A stretch of DNA of 64,000 bases from Oryzomonas sp. (lineage in GTDB: Bacteria; Desulfobacterota; Desulfuromonadia; Geobacterales; Pseudopelobacteraceae), in assembly GCA_031292255.1 (NCBI GenBank), contig JARLHN010000009.1, positions 62,001 to 126,000 of the forward strand. Reading direction: 5' to 3'. Positions 56,701-64,000 of the stretch are shown piece after piece. The translations under genes and the position numbers were made by a program. The notes below the pieces were generated by a model. The model ran no database searches. It saw only the letters and a list, made by a program, of their open reading frames with translations, and was not told the origin of the DNA. The stretch's first letter is position 1. Every line of letters starts with the position of its first letter.

Positions 56701-56973
56701 GATGCGGCGCAAGAGAAAAAACCAGGAAAAGGCGGTCAAAGACGGCCCGACGTAGATCATCAGGAAGTCCAGGCCGGTGGTGGCAGCCTTGCCGACGCTG
56801 CCGTAAAAGGTCCACGATGTGCAATAGACCGCTATGGACAGGGAGTAGACGTAGGGGTTGTCGACGATGCTCCGGCCGGTTTCCTTGCGGCGATGGGCAT
56901 ACCAGGCGATCAGAAAGATCAGCGCGGTGTAGAGGGTTGATATGATGGCCGCGTGGGCAAAGCCGGAATTCAC
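53722..56973 (-). CDS. Na+/solute symporter (SSS) fused to GAF and SpoIIE/RsbU-type PP2C phosphatase
   Basis: This 1083-residue protein is a three-part fusion. Residues 1-530 hold about 13 TM helices with SSS features (VDNPYVYSLSIAVYCTSW, DFISLRYGKS, MPYIALQIRAVS), like the symporter part of CbrA and related sensors. A helical linker (about 560-680) leads to a GAF-like domain (about 690-830), then a coiled coil, then a PP2C domain with the metal Asp residues in VGGDYYDF (Asp882), IADVSGHS (Asp900), YTDGLTEA (Asp1021) and FQDDISLV (Asp1073/1074). It probably senses transport or a ligand and dephosphorylates the STAS protein encoded next. Its start overlaps the small symporter subunit by 4 bp. 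Confidence 0.88.
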   Translation of the reverse strand: MNSGFAHAAIISTLYTALIFLIAWYAHRRKETGRSIVDNPYVYSLSIAVYCTSWTFYGSVGKAATTGLDFLMIYVGPSLTAFSWFFLLRRIVRISKENNITSIADFISLRYGKSLWLGALVSLISILGIMPYIALQIRAVSTSFYLISGFQANRIHIPHNGTELTVPTGMLLALILSVFSIIFGARRLASSERHEGLIAAVAFESLVKLVSLLGVGIFVTYYLYDGFGDIFTRFHAARPELFEQLFTFGGARNDPDYIPSFTMLSMSMAAIMLLPRQFHVMVIENSDERHITKAMWLFPAYLFLINLFVMPIAMGGIMTTGSSSGADFFVISIPLLSGHGPIALLAFLGGLSAAAGMVMVESVAISTMLLNNIFMPVIVRFTPQPWFPYLLINLKRLGIFLVIFLGYFYYRMVGDTYMLVNMGLISFSAACQFLPAMLGGLYWKRGNKTGAITGILFGFLIWTYTLLLPSFSKSGWLGTDLLTKGPFGIGLLKPTELFGLSNMDLWSHSLFWSMLFNVSAYIFCSILLRQDEAEREQVQRFIGIYDLERAYDHPAETKRLSKPVTISQFVNLMAKFIGEADAHKAISSHLGNREIRPDGNVSEFELPNLKRFAEKTLAGSVGAAAAGAIVESFLSDMGSRMESVYDIFSSVRTSLDQSREALYVRLKASEIINRTLDLQIIMDDLLSLLLKEFRLDVAIIQLRNGNGTLAVKSYQGSNRRPINQNHWFMENAAYWDMAMLDRKPHFVNDTSQIEATINLEQTLAEGIVSCAYLPIFREGEPSLGVLSVFSKSITGIFTEEFISLLCSLAGQLAQAATIVREMEAKEHERNEKEQALLEKARVMRDMEIAQQIQISLLPDAAPETFGIDLAGRCISAAHVGGDYYDFFKRDSQTIDLLIADVSGHSVGAALIMAEVRTLLRAQVNSANSASAILQLLNSQLYDDLTRAELFITMFYAKYNSATGRLSFANAGHNRPMISREGEQLCIELDTEGLILGVKTSVVFEERSFELKSGDVLLFYTDGLTEARNDRDVLFGNERVCALLGTQRHLPAREIIESFYTAVRDFTASETFQDDISLVVLKIL

Positions 56974-57227
56974 TGTTGTGGGTTCTCCGGGGTTTTATCG
57001 GCGGTGTGGCTGACGGCCAGGGTGAAAAGATAGATGACAAAGATGGAAACCGCCCAGCCGAGGAAAAAGTAGAGGAACATGAGCGGGTAGCCGAAGATGG
57101 TGCTCGGCTTGTTGAAGATATGAAGGAAGGGAAAATTCATCATGATAAAGCCCACGACGAACAAAATGACCCATGATTCCCGGAATTGGAGCCGTCGCAG
57201 GAGCTTGTTACGCAGCCGGTTCGTCAT
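56970..57227 (-). CDS. Small two-TM protein, probable symporter small subunit (DUF4212-like)
   Basis: The 85-residue protein has a basic N-terminus (RLRNKLLRRLQFRESW) and two TM helices (about 18-36 and 46-68), the second with FLYFFLGWAVSIFVIYLF. This is the pattern of sodium/substrate-symporter small subunits, which pair with SSS transporters. The ATG at 57227 overlaps the upstream gene's stop (ATGA), and its stop overlaps the SSS-PP2C start by 4 bp. A frame open further upstream lies inside the kinase gene. Its place next to the symporter fusion argues that the transporter part is real rather than vestigial. Confidence 0.7.
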   Translation of the reverse strand: MTNRLRNKLLRRLQFRESWVILFVVGFIMMNFPFLHIFNKPSTIFGYPLMFLYFFLGWAVSIFVIYLFTLAVSHTADKTPENPQQ

Positions 57228-58786
57228 TGCGCAAGCCTCGCGTAGATCGGGCTGGTGAGGGTTTCGGGAGAAGCGGCGGTGGAAACGTTCAGCACGATAC
57301 CCTCCGACCCATCCGGCGGTTGGAAGTTGTTTCGCTGCAATTCGAGGATTTCCAGCCGGCCGTCGGAAACGCTCTTGCCGGCAGTTTCCCGTTCCACCAA
57401 TCGGCGACGCTGCTCCGGGTCCGGGCAGGAGCATTGCAGCACGACGCACGGCACTCCGAGTCTTGCAGCCAGCCGGCTAAAGGGTCGGCGCTGCTCACGG
57501 CTGATGAAGCAGGCATCGATGATAACGGAACGGCCCGCAACGAGTTCGGCCTCCGACAGGCGCAACAGTTCGGCATAGGTGGCCTCGCTTGCCGCGGCCG
57601 AGTAGAGACCGGTTTCGAACGGTATGCGCATGGCGGTATCCGGCGGCAGGCTTGCCATCTGTTTGCGGACCCTGTCCGAATTATAGGTTGCCATGCCGAG
57701 CTCAAAGGAGAGTTGCGCCGCCAGCGTGCTTTTACCGCTCCCGGTCAGGCCGCAGGTGATGAAAAGGGTGGTTTTCAGGCGCTGCCGTTCAAGGTAGCCA
57801 CGCGCCAGCCGGAAATATCCGGCGGCCCTCATCCCGGCTTGTTCCCGCTCCTGTTGTTCGATACCGGTGTCGCTCTGGCGGAAGCTTTCCACCTTGCCCC
57901 GCACGAACGCGCGATAAAGCTTGTAGAAATCAATCATCTCACAAAGGCCGGAATCACCGGAAGCGGTCAGGTATTCATCGAGTACCGCCTCAGCCAGGTC
58001 GTGACGGCGGTGATAGTCCAGATCCATGAGGAGAAAGGCGACATCGGCGGCAGTGTCGCAGTAACGGAAGCGCTCGTTGAATTCGATGCAGTCGAAGATG
58101 TGAATCCTGCCGTCGGTCAGGCAGATGTTTTCCAGATGGATGTCTCCGTCGCATTCCCGGATGAACCCGCCTGCTATCCGCCCTTCGAAGATCTCTGCCC
58201 TGTCTTCGATGAATGATGACACCCATTCCCGGATCACCTCCAACTCCTGGAAAGAGAGCGGCGTTTGCGGGTTGGCCGCACACTGGGCAAAATTTTCCTG
58301 CCAATTGGCCAAGATCCGTTCCCGTTGGCCGTAAACGCTTATGGCGGGCGAGGTTGCGGCGGCGTGGTGGAACGCGGCAATGACCCTGGCCACTGCCCGC
58401 ATGTCGGCCGTGGTTACCTCTCCGCGTTCCACCAGCCGGTCAAGCATCCGTTCAGCCGGCAGCCGCCTCATCTTGACGGCATAGTCGATAACCGGGCCGT
58501 CGCCGAAGAAGGCGGCTCCGCCCGGGGACTCACGCACCTCGACAACTCCCAGATAGATATCCGGGCAGAGACGGCTGTTGAGCCGTACCTCCTCATGGCA
58601 GTAAAATCGGCGTCGGTCAATGGTGGAGAAGTTGAGAAACCCGAAATCCACGGGTTTTTTGATCTTGTAGGCGGTGTCGCCCGCCAGGAATATCCAGGAG
58701 ACATGCGTCTGGATCAACTCGACGGAGCTGACCGGCTCCGGGTAGGCGTCTATTTTTAATAATGATTTTATGATATAACGTTGCAT
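57224..58786 (-). CDS. Bifunctional phosphotransferase-like / AAA P-loop kinase protein
   Basis: The 520-residue protein joins two modules. Residues 1-320 resemble aminoglycoside-phosphotransferase-like kinases (COG2187), with GFIRECDGDIHLENICLTDG as the catalytic loop and IHIFDCIEFNERFRYCDTAADVAFLLMDL as the metal-binding motif. Residues 330-510 are a P-loop kinase (Walker A CGLTGSGKST) resembling zeta-toxin/gluconate-kinase-like COG0645. The combination is widespread but uncharacterised. I prefer ATG 58786; ATG 58819 is also in frame, and neither has a perfect ribosome-binding site. It is first in the SSS-PP2C operon by ATGA coupling. Confidence 0.75.
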   Translation of the reverse strand: MQRYIIKSLLKIDAYPEPVSSVELIQTHVSWIFLAGDTAYKIKKPVDFGFLNFSTIDRRRFYCHEEVRLNSRLCPDIYLGVVEVRESPGGAAFFGDGPVIDYAVKMRRLPAERMLDRLVERGEVTTADMRAVARVIAAFHHAAATSPAISVYGQRERILANWQENFAQCAANPQTPLSFQELEVIREWVSSFIEDRAEIFEGRIAGGFIRECDGDIHLENICLTDGRIHIFDCIEFNERFRYCDTAADVAFLLMDLDYHRRHDLAEAVLDEYLTASGDSGLCEMIDFYKLYRAFVRGKVESFRQSDTGIEQQEREQAGMRAAGYFRLARGYLERQRLKTTLFITCGLTGSGKSTLAAQLSFELGMATYNSDRVRKQMASLPPDTAMRIPFETGLYSAAASEATYAELLRLSEAELVAGRSVIIDACFISREQRRPFSRLAARLGVPCVVLQCSCPDPEQRRRLVERETAGKSVSDGRLEILELQRNNFQPPDGSEGIVLNVSTAASPETLTSPIYARLAQ

Positions 58787-58924
58787 GGGAGCGACTCTCT
58801 TGGGTAAGAATTCTACCATTAAAACAGCTCTTCCGCAAGCAACAGGCCGTTCTGATATTCATTTGACGGTCATAAGGTTTCATGTTAGGTTTTATCATAC
58901 TTTTCAACAATGAGGAATGCCGCT

Positions 58925-60634
58925 GTGAAGCTCAGTTTACTATTGATACTACTGTCCGCCGTTCTGCTCTCATCCTGTGCGACGACCGGTTCCCGGACGC
59001 CTGACGAACCCGCGACGGCCCTTACGGCGGACGCGGGCCACTCCCGAGCCCTGTATCTTTATTCACGGGCCCGTTTGGCGACCTATGACGGCGATTTTCC
59101 CACAGCCCTGTCCATTCTGCGGGATGCCCTTGAACTGGACCCGGCATCCGCCTTTCTCAACAACGCCGTTGCCGAGGTCAAGCTGAAAATCGGGCAGGCG
59201 CAAGAGGCCCTGGAATACTTCGACAAGGCCATCAAGCTCGACCCAACATATCGCGAATCCTATGTGATGGCCGGTACGACCCTGTCATCCATCGGCAAGG
59301 ACCGCGAAGCGCTCGACTACTTGCGTAAAGCGGTCCAGCTCGATCCTTCACGGGAAGACGCCTATCTGCACCTGGCTCTGGCCCTGTCACGGCTCAACGA
59401 GTACGAGGAGACCGTCAGCACGCTGAAGTCGCTGATCAAGATCAATCCGGATTCTCTTTTGGGCTATTACTATCTCGGCCGGGCCTACAGCCAGATGAAG
59501 CTTTACCGCGACGCGGTGGGGTACTTCAAAAAGACCCTTGAGCTGCACCCTGAATTCGAACAGGCCGCCCTTGACATGGCCGCCTCGTATGAGGCCCTGG
59601 GAGACTATTCCCAGGCAATAGAGATCTATAAGAATCTTGTGGACGATGATGACAGCAAGGTGGCGGTCCTGCAGCGTCTGATACAGCTTCTTATCCAGCA
59701 GCGCCGCTTCGGGGAAGCACTTGAACTACTGGAGCGTGCAGCGGATTCAGGGCTTTCCGGCCCGGAAACGATGCGCAAGATCGGGTTGCTCCACCTTGAA
59801 CTGGAACAGTATGACGATGCCATCAAGGTCTTCAGCGGCATGCTTGAGAATGATTCGAGCGCTGACCAGATACGTTTCTATCTGGGAATGACCTATGAAG
59901 AAAAAGGGGATGTTGACCGCGCTTACACCGAATACACCAAGATACCTCACGGTTCGCCCGCGTACCTGGATGCCATCGGGCACATCGCCTTTATTCTCAA
60001 GGAAAAGGGCAAGACCGACCAGGCGGTGGAGATGCTCAAGGATGCCATTGCCGGCAATCCGGGGCAGCTCGATCTGTATCTCAACCTTTCCACACTCTAT
60101 GAGTCTCTCGGCAAGACCGACGAGGCGCTGGCCCTGGTGCTGGGCGCTGAAAAGGAATTCCCGAACGAAGCCCGCCTGTATTTCCGTATCGGCGTTCTTT
60201 ACGACAAACAGGGCAAAAGGAACCAGTCCATCGAACAGATGAAGAAGGTTCTCGCCATCAATCCCCAGGATGCCCAAGCGCTCAATTACCTGGGCTACAC
60301 CTATGCCGAGATGGACGTCAATCTCGACCAGGCCCTGGAGTACCTCAAGCAGGCCGTCGCTCTCCGTCCCAATGACGGATTCTTCGTGGACAGCCTCGGC
60401 TGGATCTACTTCAAGATGAAAAAGTACGATGAGGCCGTGAAATACCTGGAAGAAGCGAACCACCTGGTAGAGGAGGATTCCACCATTGCCGAGCACCTGG
60501 GGGACGCCTATTATGCCAAACGGGATTACCATAAGGCTTTGCAGCTTTACAAACGGGCGCTGAAGATCGAACCGGAACGCAAGGAGTTGGCGGACAAGCT
60601 GCGCAAGCTCAAAGGGGAGCCCGGAGATCGATGA
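58925..60634 (+). CDS. TPR-repeat lipoprotein
   Basis: The 569-residue protein starts with a lipoprotein signal peptide, lipobox LSSC with Cys18, and then about 13-14 tetratricopeptide repeats running almost to the end (for example AEVKLKIGQAQEALEYFDKAIKLDPTY). I prefer GTG 58925, preceded by GAGG, to the ATG at 58910, which would put the lipobox further in. TPR lipoproteins scaffold envelope complexes; in this lineage such proteins are linked to outer-membrane or secretion assembly, but no partner is encoded beside it. The ABC transporter genes follow after a repeat-rich 303-bp gap. Confidence 0.85.
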   Translation: MKLSLLLILLSAVLLSSCATTGSRTPDEPATALTADAGHSRALYLYSRARLATYDGDFPTALSILRDALELDPASAFLNNAVAEVKLKIGQAQEALEYFDKAIKLDPTYRESYVMAGTTLSSIGKDREALDYLRKAVQLDPSREDAYLHLALALSRLNEYEETVSTLKSLIKINPDSLLGYYYLGRAYSQMKLYRDAVGYFKKTLELHPEFEQAALDMAASYEALGDYSQAIEIYKNLVDDDDSKVAVLQRLIQLLIQQRRFGEALELLERAADSGLSGPETMRKIGLLHLELEQYDDAIKVFSGMLENDSSADQIRFYLGMTYEEKGDVDRAYTEYTKIPHGSPAYLDAIGHIAFILKEKGKTDQAVEMLKDAIAGNPGQLDLYLNLSTLYESLGKTDEALALVLGAEKEFPNEARLYFRIGVLYDKQGKRNQSIEQMKKVLAINPQDAQALNYLGYTYAEMDVNLDQALEYLKQAVALRPNDGFFVDSLGWIYFKMKKYDEAVKYLEEANHLVEEDSTIAEHLGDAYYAKRDYHKALQLYKRALKIEPERKELADKLRKLKGEPGDR

Positions 60635-60640
60635 GTTTTC

Positions 60641-60900
60641 ATCCGGAAACGGCACTTTTCCGCCCATGCGGCGTCAATCTTCTGGCTTACTTGTGACTTC
60701 GGCCGTTGGCCTCACCCTTCGGGCGCCTTCGCGGTCCAATTTTGCAAGCAAAATTGTGCGGCATACCGATGTACGCCTCCGCGCAACCCCTTGATTTTCT
60801 GGCCGGACGACAACGAGCTGAGCGAGTTGGACCGCGAAGGCGCTCCGAAGGAGACGACCATAAGGTCGAGTCAAAAATTGCACGTTTCCGAATTGAAAAC
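60641..60900. repeat. Repeat-rich gap before the peptide ABC transporter
   Basis: 60641-60680 (CATCCGGAAACGG ... CGCCCATGCGGCGTCAATC) matches 4427-4465. 60718-60738 (GGGCGCCTTCGCGGTCCAA) is nearly inverted at 60828-60848. The stretch has no supported gene; the open frame starting at 60791 is the upstream extension of the solute-binding protein and has no homology. Confidence 0.5.
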
Positions 60901-60940
60901 CATTAGTTTCTCATCCGGAGATACCGGATGGAAACTAATG
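60901..60940. promoter_or_regulatory. Near-perfect hairpin covering the start codon of the solute-binding protein
   Basis: CATTAGTTTCTCATCCGG (60901-60918) pairs with CCGGATGGAAACTAATG (60924-60940) apart from one extra base, loop AGATA. The right arm contains the ribosome-binding region and the ATG at 60938. It may gate translation, or be the end of the adjoining repeat. Confidence 0.5.
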
Positions 60941-62560
60941 AGCGCGGTGCGCCGTCTCAGGCTGCTGCTCCCGGCCTTTTTACTCGCCGTTACCGCATGT
61001 ACCCAATCGCCGGCGCCGTCCCGTGGCGGCGCCCATGATGACAAACCCGCCTATGGCGATGCCCTGGTGGAGGGGACCATCGGTGATGCCTCCACCCTCA
61101 TTCCGCTCCTGGCGTCCGACAGCTCGTCCCATGCCGTGGCAGGACTGGTCTACAACGGTCTGGTCAAATATGACAAAGACCTGAAGATTGTCGGAGACTT
61201 GGCGGAATCCTTCGACATTGCATCGGACGGGCTCACCATCACCTTTCACCTGCGCAAGGGGGTGAAGTGGCACGACGGCGCCCCCTTCACCTCCCGCGAC
61301 GTGCTCTACACCTACCGGGTCACCATCGACCCCAAGACCCCCACCGCCTATGCCGAGGACTTCAAACAGGTGAAAAGCATTGCCGCACCTGACGATCATA
61401 CCGTCCGGGTGACCTACGGCGCCCCCTTTGCACCGGCCCTGGCCTCGTGGGGGAACGCCATCCTGCCGGCGCACCTGCTGGAGGGCAAGGATATCACCAA
61501 GAGTACCCTGGCACGCGCACCGGTCGGCACCGGTCCGTACCGCTTCAAGGAGTGGGTCGCCGGCCAGAAAATCGTGTTGGAATCCAACCACGACTATTTT
61601 GAGGGGCGGCCCTGGATCGACCGTTACATCTACCGCATCATCCCCGACACCTCCACCATGTACATGGAACTCAAGGCGGGCGCCGTCGACATGATGGGGC
61701 TGACGCCGGTGCAGTATGCACGCCAGACAACCGGGATCCGCTTCACGTCACTGTTCAACAAGTACCGCTATCCCTCATCAAGCTATGTCTATATGGGCTA
61801 CAACCTGCGCCATCCGCTCTTTCGGGACAAGCGTATCCGCCAGGCCCTGACCGCGGCCATCGACAAGGACGAACTGATCCACGGCGTGCTGTTCGGCATG
61901 GGGCAGAAGGCGGTGGGGCCGATTGCTCCCGGACGCTGGGCTTACAACCCCCATGTCAAGGACATCGCCTATGACCCCAAGCATGCGGCCGAGCTTCTGG
62001 CCCAGGCCGGGTGGAAGGAAAAAAACAGCGACGGCATCCTGATGAAAAACGGCAAACCGTTCAGTTTCACCATCCTGACCAACCAGGGGAACCAGCAGCG
62101 GCTGCTGACATCCCAGATCATCCAGCAACGATTGAGGTACGTGGGGATCGACGTGAAGATCCGCGTCGTGGAGTGGGCCACGTTCCTCAAGGAGTTCGTG
62201 GACAAGGGGAATTTCGAGGTGGTCATGCTTGGGTGGAGCACATCGCCAGACCCGGACATGTTCGATGTCTGGCACTCCAGCAAGACCAATCCGGGCGAGT
62301 TGAATTTCGTCGGCTTCAAGAACGCCGGGGTGGACCGCCTGCTGGTGGAGGGGCGCAGCACCTTCGACATCGAAAAACGCAAGAAGGCCTATTTCCGCAT
62401 CCAGGAGATCATGGCCGATGAACAGCCCTATACCTTCCTCTACGTGCCGGATGCCCTGCCGGTGGTCAGCTCCCGTATCCGTGGCGTGAAACCGGCCCCG
62501 ATCGGCATCGGCTACAACCAGATCAAGTGGTACGTGCCCAAGGCCGAGCAGGTGTACTGA
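60938..62560 (+). CDS. Peptide ABC transporter substrate-binding lipoprotein (family 5)
   Basis: The 540-residue protein has a lipoprotein signal with lipobox VTAC (Cys21) and the SBP_bac_5 fold of OppA/Dpp[52 protein letters not shown] and the ending [14 protein letters not shown]. It captures peptides, or nickel or other ligands, for the two permeases that follow. I place the start at 60938 because residues from there give the signal peptide; the longer frame to 60791 does not. Downstream permease genes begin one base later, so this is one operon. Confidence 0.92.
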   Translation: MSAVRRLRLLLPAFLLAVTACTQSPAPSRGGAHDDKPAYGDALVEGTIGDASTLIPLLASDSSSHAVAGLVYNGLVKYDKDLKIVGDLAESFDIASDGLTITFHLRKGVKWHDGAPFTSRDVLYTYRVTIDPKTPTAYAEDFKQVKSIAAPDDHTVRVTYGAPFAPALASWGNAILPAHLLEGKDITKSTLARAPVGTGPYRFKEWVAGQKIVLESNHDYFEGRPWIDRYIYRIIPDTSTMYMELKAGAVDMMGLTPVQYARQTTGIRFTSLFNKYRYPSSSYVYMGYNLRHPLFRDKRIRQALTAAIDKDELIHGVLFGMGQKAVGPIAPGRWAYNPHVKDIAYDPKHAAELLAQAGWKEKNSDGILMKNGKPFSFTILTNQGNQQRLLTSQIIQQRLRYVGIDVKIRVVEWATFLKEFVDKGNFEVVMLGWSTSPDPDMFDVWHSSKTNPGELNFVGFKNAGVDRLLVEGRSTFDIEKRKKAYFRIQEIMADEQPYTFLYVPDALPVVSSRIRGVKPAPIGIGYNQIKWYVPKAEQVY

Positions 62561-62561
62561 T

Positions 62562-63548
62562 ATGATACATTATCTCTTCAAACGTCTCCTGATGTTGATC
62601 CCCCTTATGGTCGGCATAACCCTGATCACCTTTACGGTGGTCCATCTGGCGCCGGGCGAGCCGGTTGAGATGCAAATGGCCATGAACCCCAAGGTGGGCA
62701 AGGAGGCCCGGGAGCGGCTGCGCAAATTCTACGGCCTGGACAGGCCGCTGCAGGAGCAATATTTCACCTGGGTCGGCAGGCTGGCGCGGCTGGACCTGGG
62801 CCGCTCCTTTTCCACCGACAACCGGCCGGTCAGGGACAAGATCACGGAACGCCTGCCCATCACCCTGTCCCTCAACATCATCGCCCTGGTGTTGGAATTC
62901 GGCCTGGCGGTCCCCATCGGCATCCTGGCCGCCACCCACCGTGATACCTTGTTGGACAAGGGGATCACCGTCTTTGTCTTCGTCGGTTTTGCCGTGCCGA
63001 CCTTCTGGCTGGCGCTGCTCTTGATGTACCTGTTCGGCGTCAAGCTGAACTGGCTTCCCATATCCGGGCTGCATACCCTGGGGAGCGACAGTTATGGGTC
63101 GATTCGCTATATCGGCGACATGGCCAGGCATCTCTGCATGCCGATACTTGTGGCCTCCTTCGGCAGCCTGGCCGGGTTGTCGCGCTACATGCGCTCGTCC
63201 ATGCTGAACGTGATAGGCCAGGATTACATCACTACCGCCCGGGCCAAGGGGCTTTCCGAGCGGGTCGTGATTTACAAACATGCCCTGCGCAACGCCCTTT
63301 TGCCGCTGATCACCCAGGCGGGTCTGGCCATTCCCGGCCTGATCGGCGGGAGTGTCATATTCGAGACCATCTACGCCATCCCCGGCATGGGTCAGCTCTT
63401 CTATCAAGCGGTCATGTCCCGCGACTATCCGGTGGTGATGGGTATCGTAATCATCGGCGCACTCTTGACCCTGATCGGCAACCTGGTCGCGGATATCTGC
63501 TATGCCGTGGCCGACCCGCGCATCAGGGAGGGGAGGGGGGTGCAGTGA
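62562..63548 (+). CDS. Dipeptide/oligopeptide ABC transporter permease, DppB/OppB type
   Basis: The 328-residue permease has six TM helices. The N-terminus [24 protein letters not shown] and the EAA-type loop [29 protein letters not shown] are typical of DppB. It forms the channel with the next permease. A one-base gap separates it from the substrate-binding gene, and its stop overlaps the next start (GTGA). Confidence 0.95.
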   Translation: MIHYLFKRLLMLIPLMVGITLITFTVVHLAPGEPVEMQMAMNPKVGKEARERLRKFYGLDRPLQEQYFTWVGRLARLDLGRSFSTDNRPVRDKITERLPITLSLNIIALVLEFGLAVPIGILAATHRDTLLDKGITVFVFVGFAVPTFWLALLLMYLFGVKLNWLPISGLHTLGSDSYGSIRYIGDMARHLCMPILVASFGSLAGLSRYMRSSMLNVIGQDYITTARAKGLSERVVIYKHALRNALLPLITQAGLAIPGLIGGSVIFETIYAIPGMGQLFYQAVMSRDYPVVMGIVIIGALLTLIGNLVADICYAVADPRIREGRGVQ

Positions 63549-64000
63549 TCGGACGCCATTCCTATATCCGGGCCGTATTCTGGCCGCGTCTGGCCCATAA
63601 CAGATTCGCCGTGGCCGGAGCAGTCGTCGTGCTGTTGATGCTGGCGGTTGCCCTGCTGGCCCCCCTCATCGTGCGCTTCAGTCCCAATGAGATCAACGCC
63701 TGGGCGGTTCTGGAACCCCCTTCCCTGAAACACTGGTTCGGCACCGACGATCTGGGGCGCGACGTGTTCAGCCGGGTCATCTTCGGGACGCGGATATCCT
63801 TGCTGGTCGGGTTTGTGGCAGCCGGAATCGCCGTGCTGATCGGCACAATCCTGGGCCTGGTGTCCGGGTTTTACGGCGGCTGGATCGACAATATCCTCAT
63901 GCGGATCGTTGACATCATGTTCTGTTTCCCGACCTTTTTCCTGATCCTGGCGGTGATAACCTTTCTGCGGCCGTCCATCTGGTACATCATGATCGTCATC
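63545..64000 (+). CDS. Dipeptide/oligopeptide ABC transporter permease, DppC/OppC type (3' end outside window)
   Basis: The first 152 residues are visible, starting at GTG 63545 with a 4-bp overlap. They begin [25 protein letters not shown], with the DppC hallmark [27 protein letters not shown] and [11 protein letters not shown]. The EAA loop lies beyond the edge. ATPase genes (DppD/DppF) would be expected downstream. Confidence 0.93.
   Translation, partial: MIGRHSYIRAVFWPRLAHNRFAVAGAVVVLLMLAVALLAPLIVRFSPNEINAWAVLEPPSLKHWFGTDDLGRDVFSRVIFGTRISLLVGFVAAGIAVLIGTILGLVSGFYGGWIDNILMRIVDIMFCFPTFFLILAVITFLRPSIWYIMIVI

Noticed and set aside
54025-56940. Long plus-strand open frames opposite the SSS-SpoIIE gene
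   Set aside because: The minus strand carries clear SSS and PP2C motifs. The opposite frames have no family features and typical GC-skew shadow composition.

Overview
The window looks like chromosomal DNA of a Geobacter/Pelobacter-type bacterium (Desulfuromonadia, order Geobacterales). This is an inference from GC-rich coding sequence, the gene sets (tmk-holB-PSP1-metG, guaB-guaA, a Hya-type uptake [NiFe]-hydrogenase, a CheX-type phosphatase, many B12/radical-SAM and partner-switching proteins) and abundant dispersed GC-rich intergenic repeats. No rRNA or tRNA gene was seen.

Layout. 1-6.3 kb: an RND/MMPL exporter with the tail of a LolA-like partner, then (minus strand) a PagL-type lipid A deacylase, a YihY/BrkB membrane protein, a B12-binding radical SAM enzyme and a small periplasmic cupredoxin. 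6.4-12.1 kb: ruvB, a DnaA/Hda-like ATPase, an unusual J-domain plus leucine-rich-repeat protein, and tex. 12.3-16.7 kb (minus): tmk, holB, a PSP1/RicT-like protein and metG. 17.1-19.9 kb: rnc, an Elp3-like radical SAM protein and an M42 aminopeptidase.

20.2-35.6 kb is an acquired island. It carries a complete type I-F CRISPR-Cas system in the order cas1, cas2-3, csy1, csy2, csy3, csy4, then an AT-rich leader and a very long array (99 repeats and 98 spacers by my count, about 5.9 kb). The left side is a graveyard: a frameshifted dnaQ-type exonuclease fragment, paired 18-bp repeats resembling IS ends, and a serine-resolvase remnant with an internal stop. The right side has a fragment of a REP-associated (RAYT) transposase. 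The same dispersed repeat lies in direct orientation on both sides. The system looks intact: the Cas1, Cas2-3 and Csy4 catalytic residues are present.

35.7-46.2 kb: guaB, guaA, cheX, a YkgJ-like protein, a YyaL-type thioredoxin-domain protein (minus), a DUF4410-like exported protein, a macro-domain-like protein and a Rep/PcrA helicase (minus). 46.3-52.9 kb: ppk1, then the membrane-bound uptake hydrogenase operon (small subunit, large subunit, cytochrome b, maturation protease). The small subunit has Asp in place of a proximal-cluster Cys. 52.9-58.8 kb (minus): a tightly coupled operon encoding a kinase-like ATPase, a symporter small subunit, a giant Na+/solute-symporter fused to GAF and SpoIIE-type PP2C phosphatase domains, a STAS antagonist and an RsbW-type kinase. 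Together these look like a transporter-gated partner switch. 58.9-64 kb: a TPR lipoprotein and the start of a dipeptide/oligopeptide ABC transporter operon that runs off the right edge.

The most noteworthy items are the SSS-SpoIIE partner-switch operon, the large I-F array with two related spacers and its mobile-element scars, the Asp-for-Cys hydrogenase small subunit, and the J-domain/LRR protein beside ruvB. Coordinates were read by eye; homology assignments come from motif recognition, not database searches.
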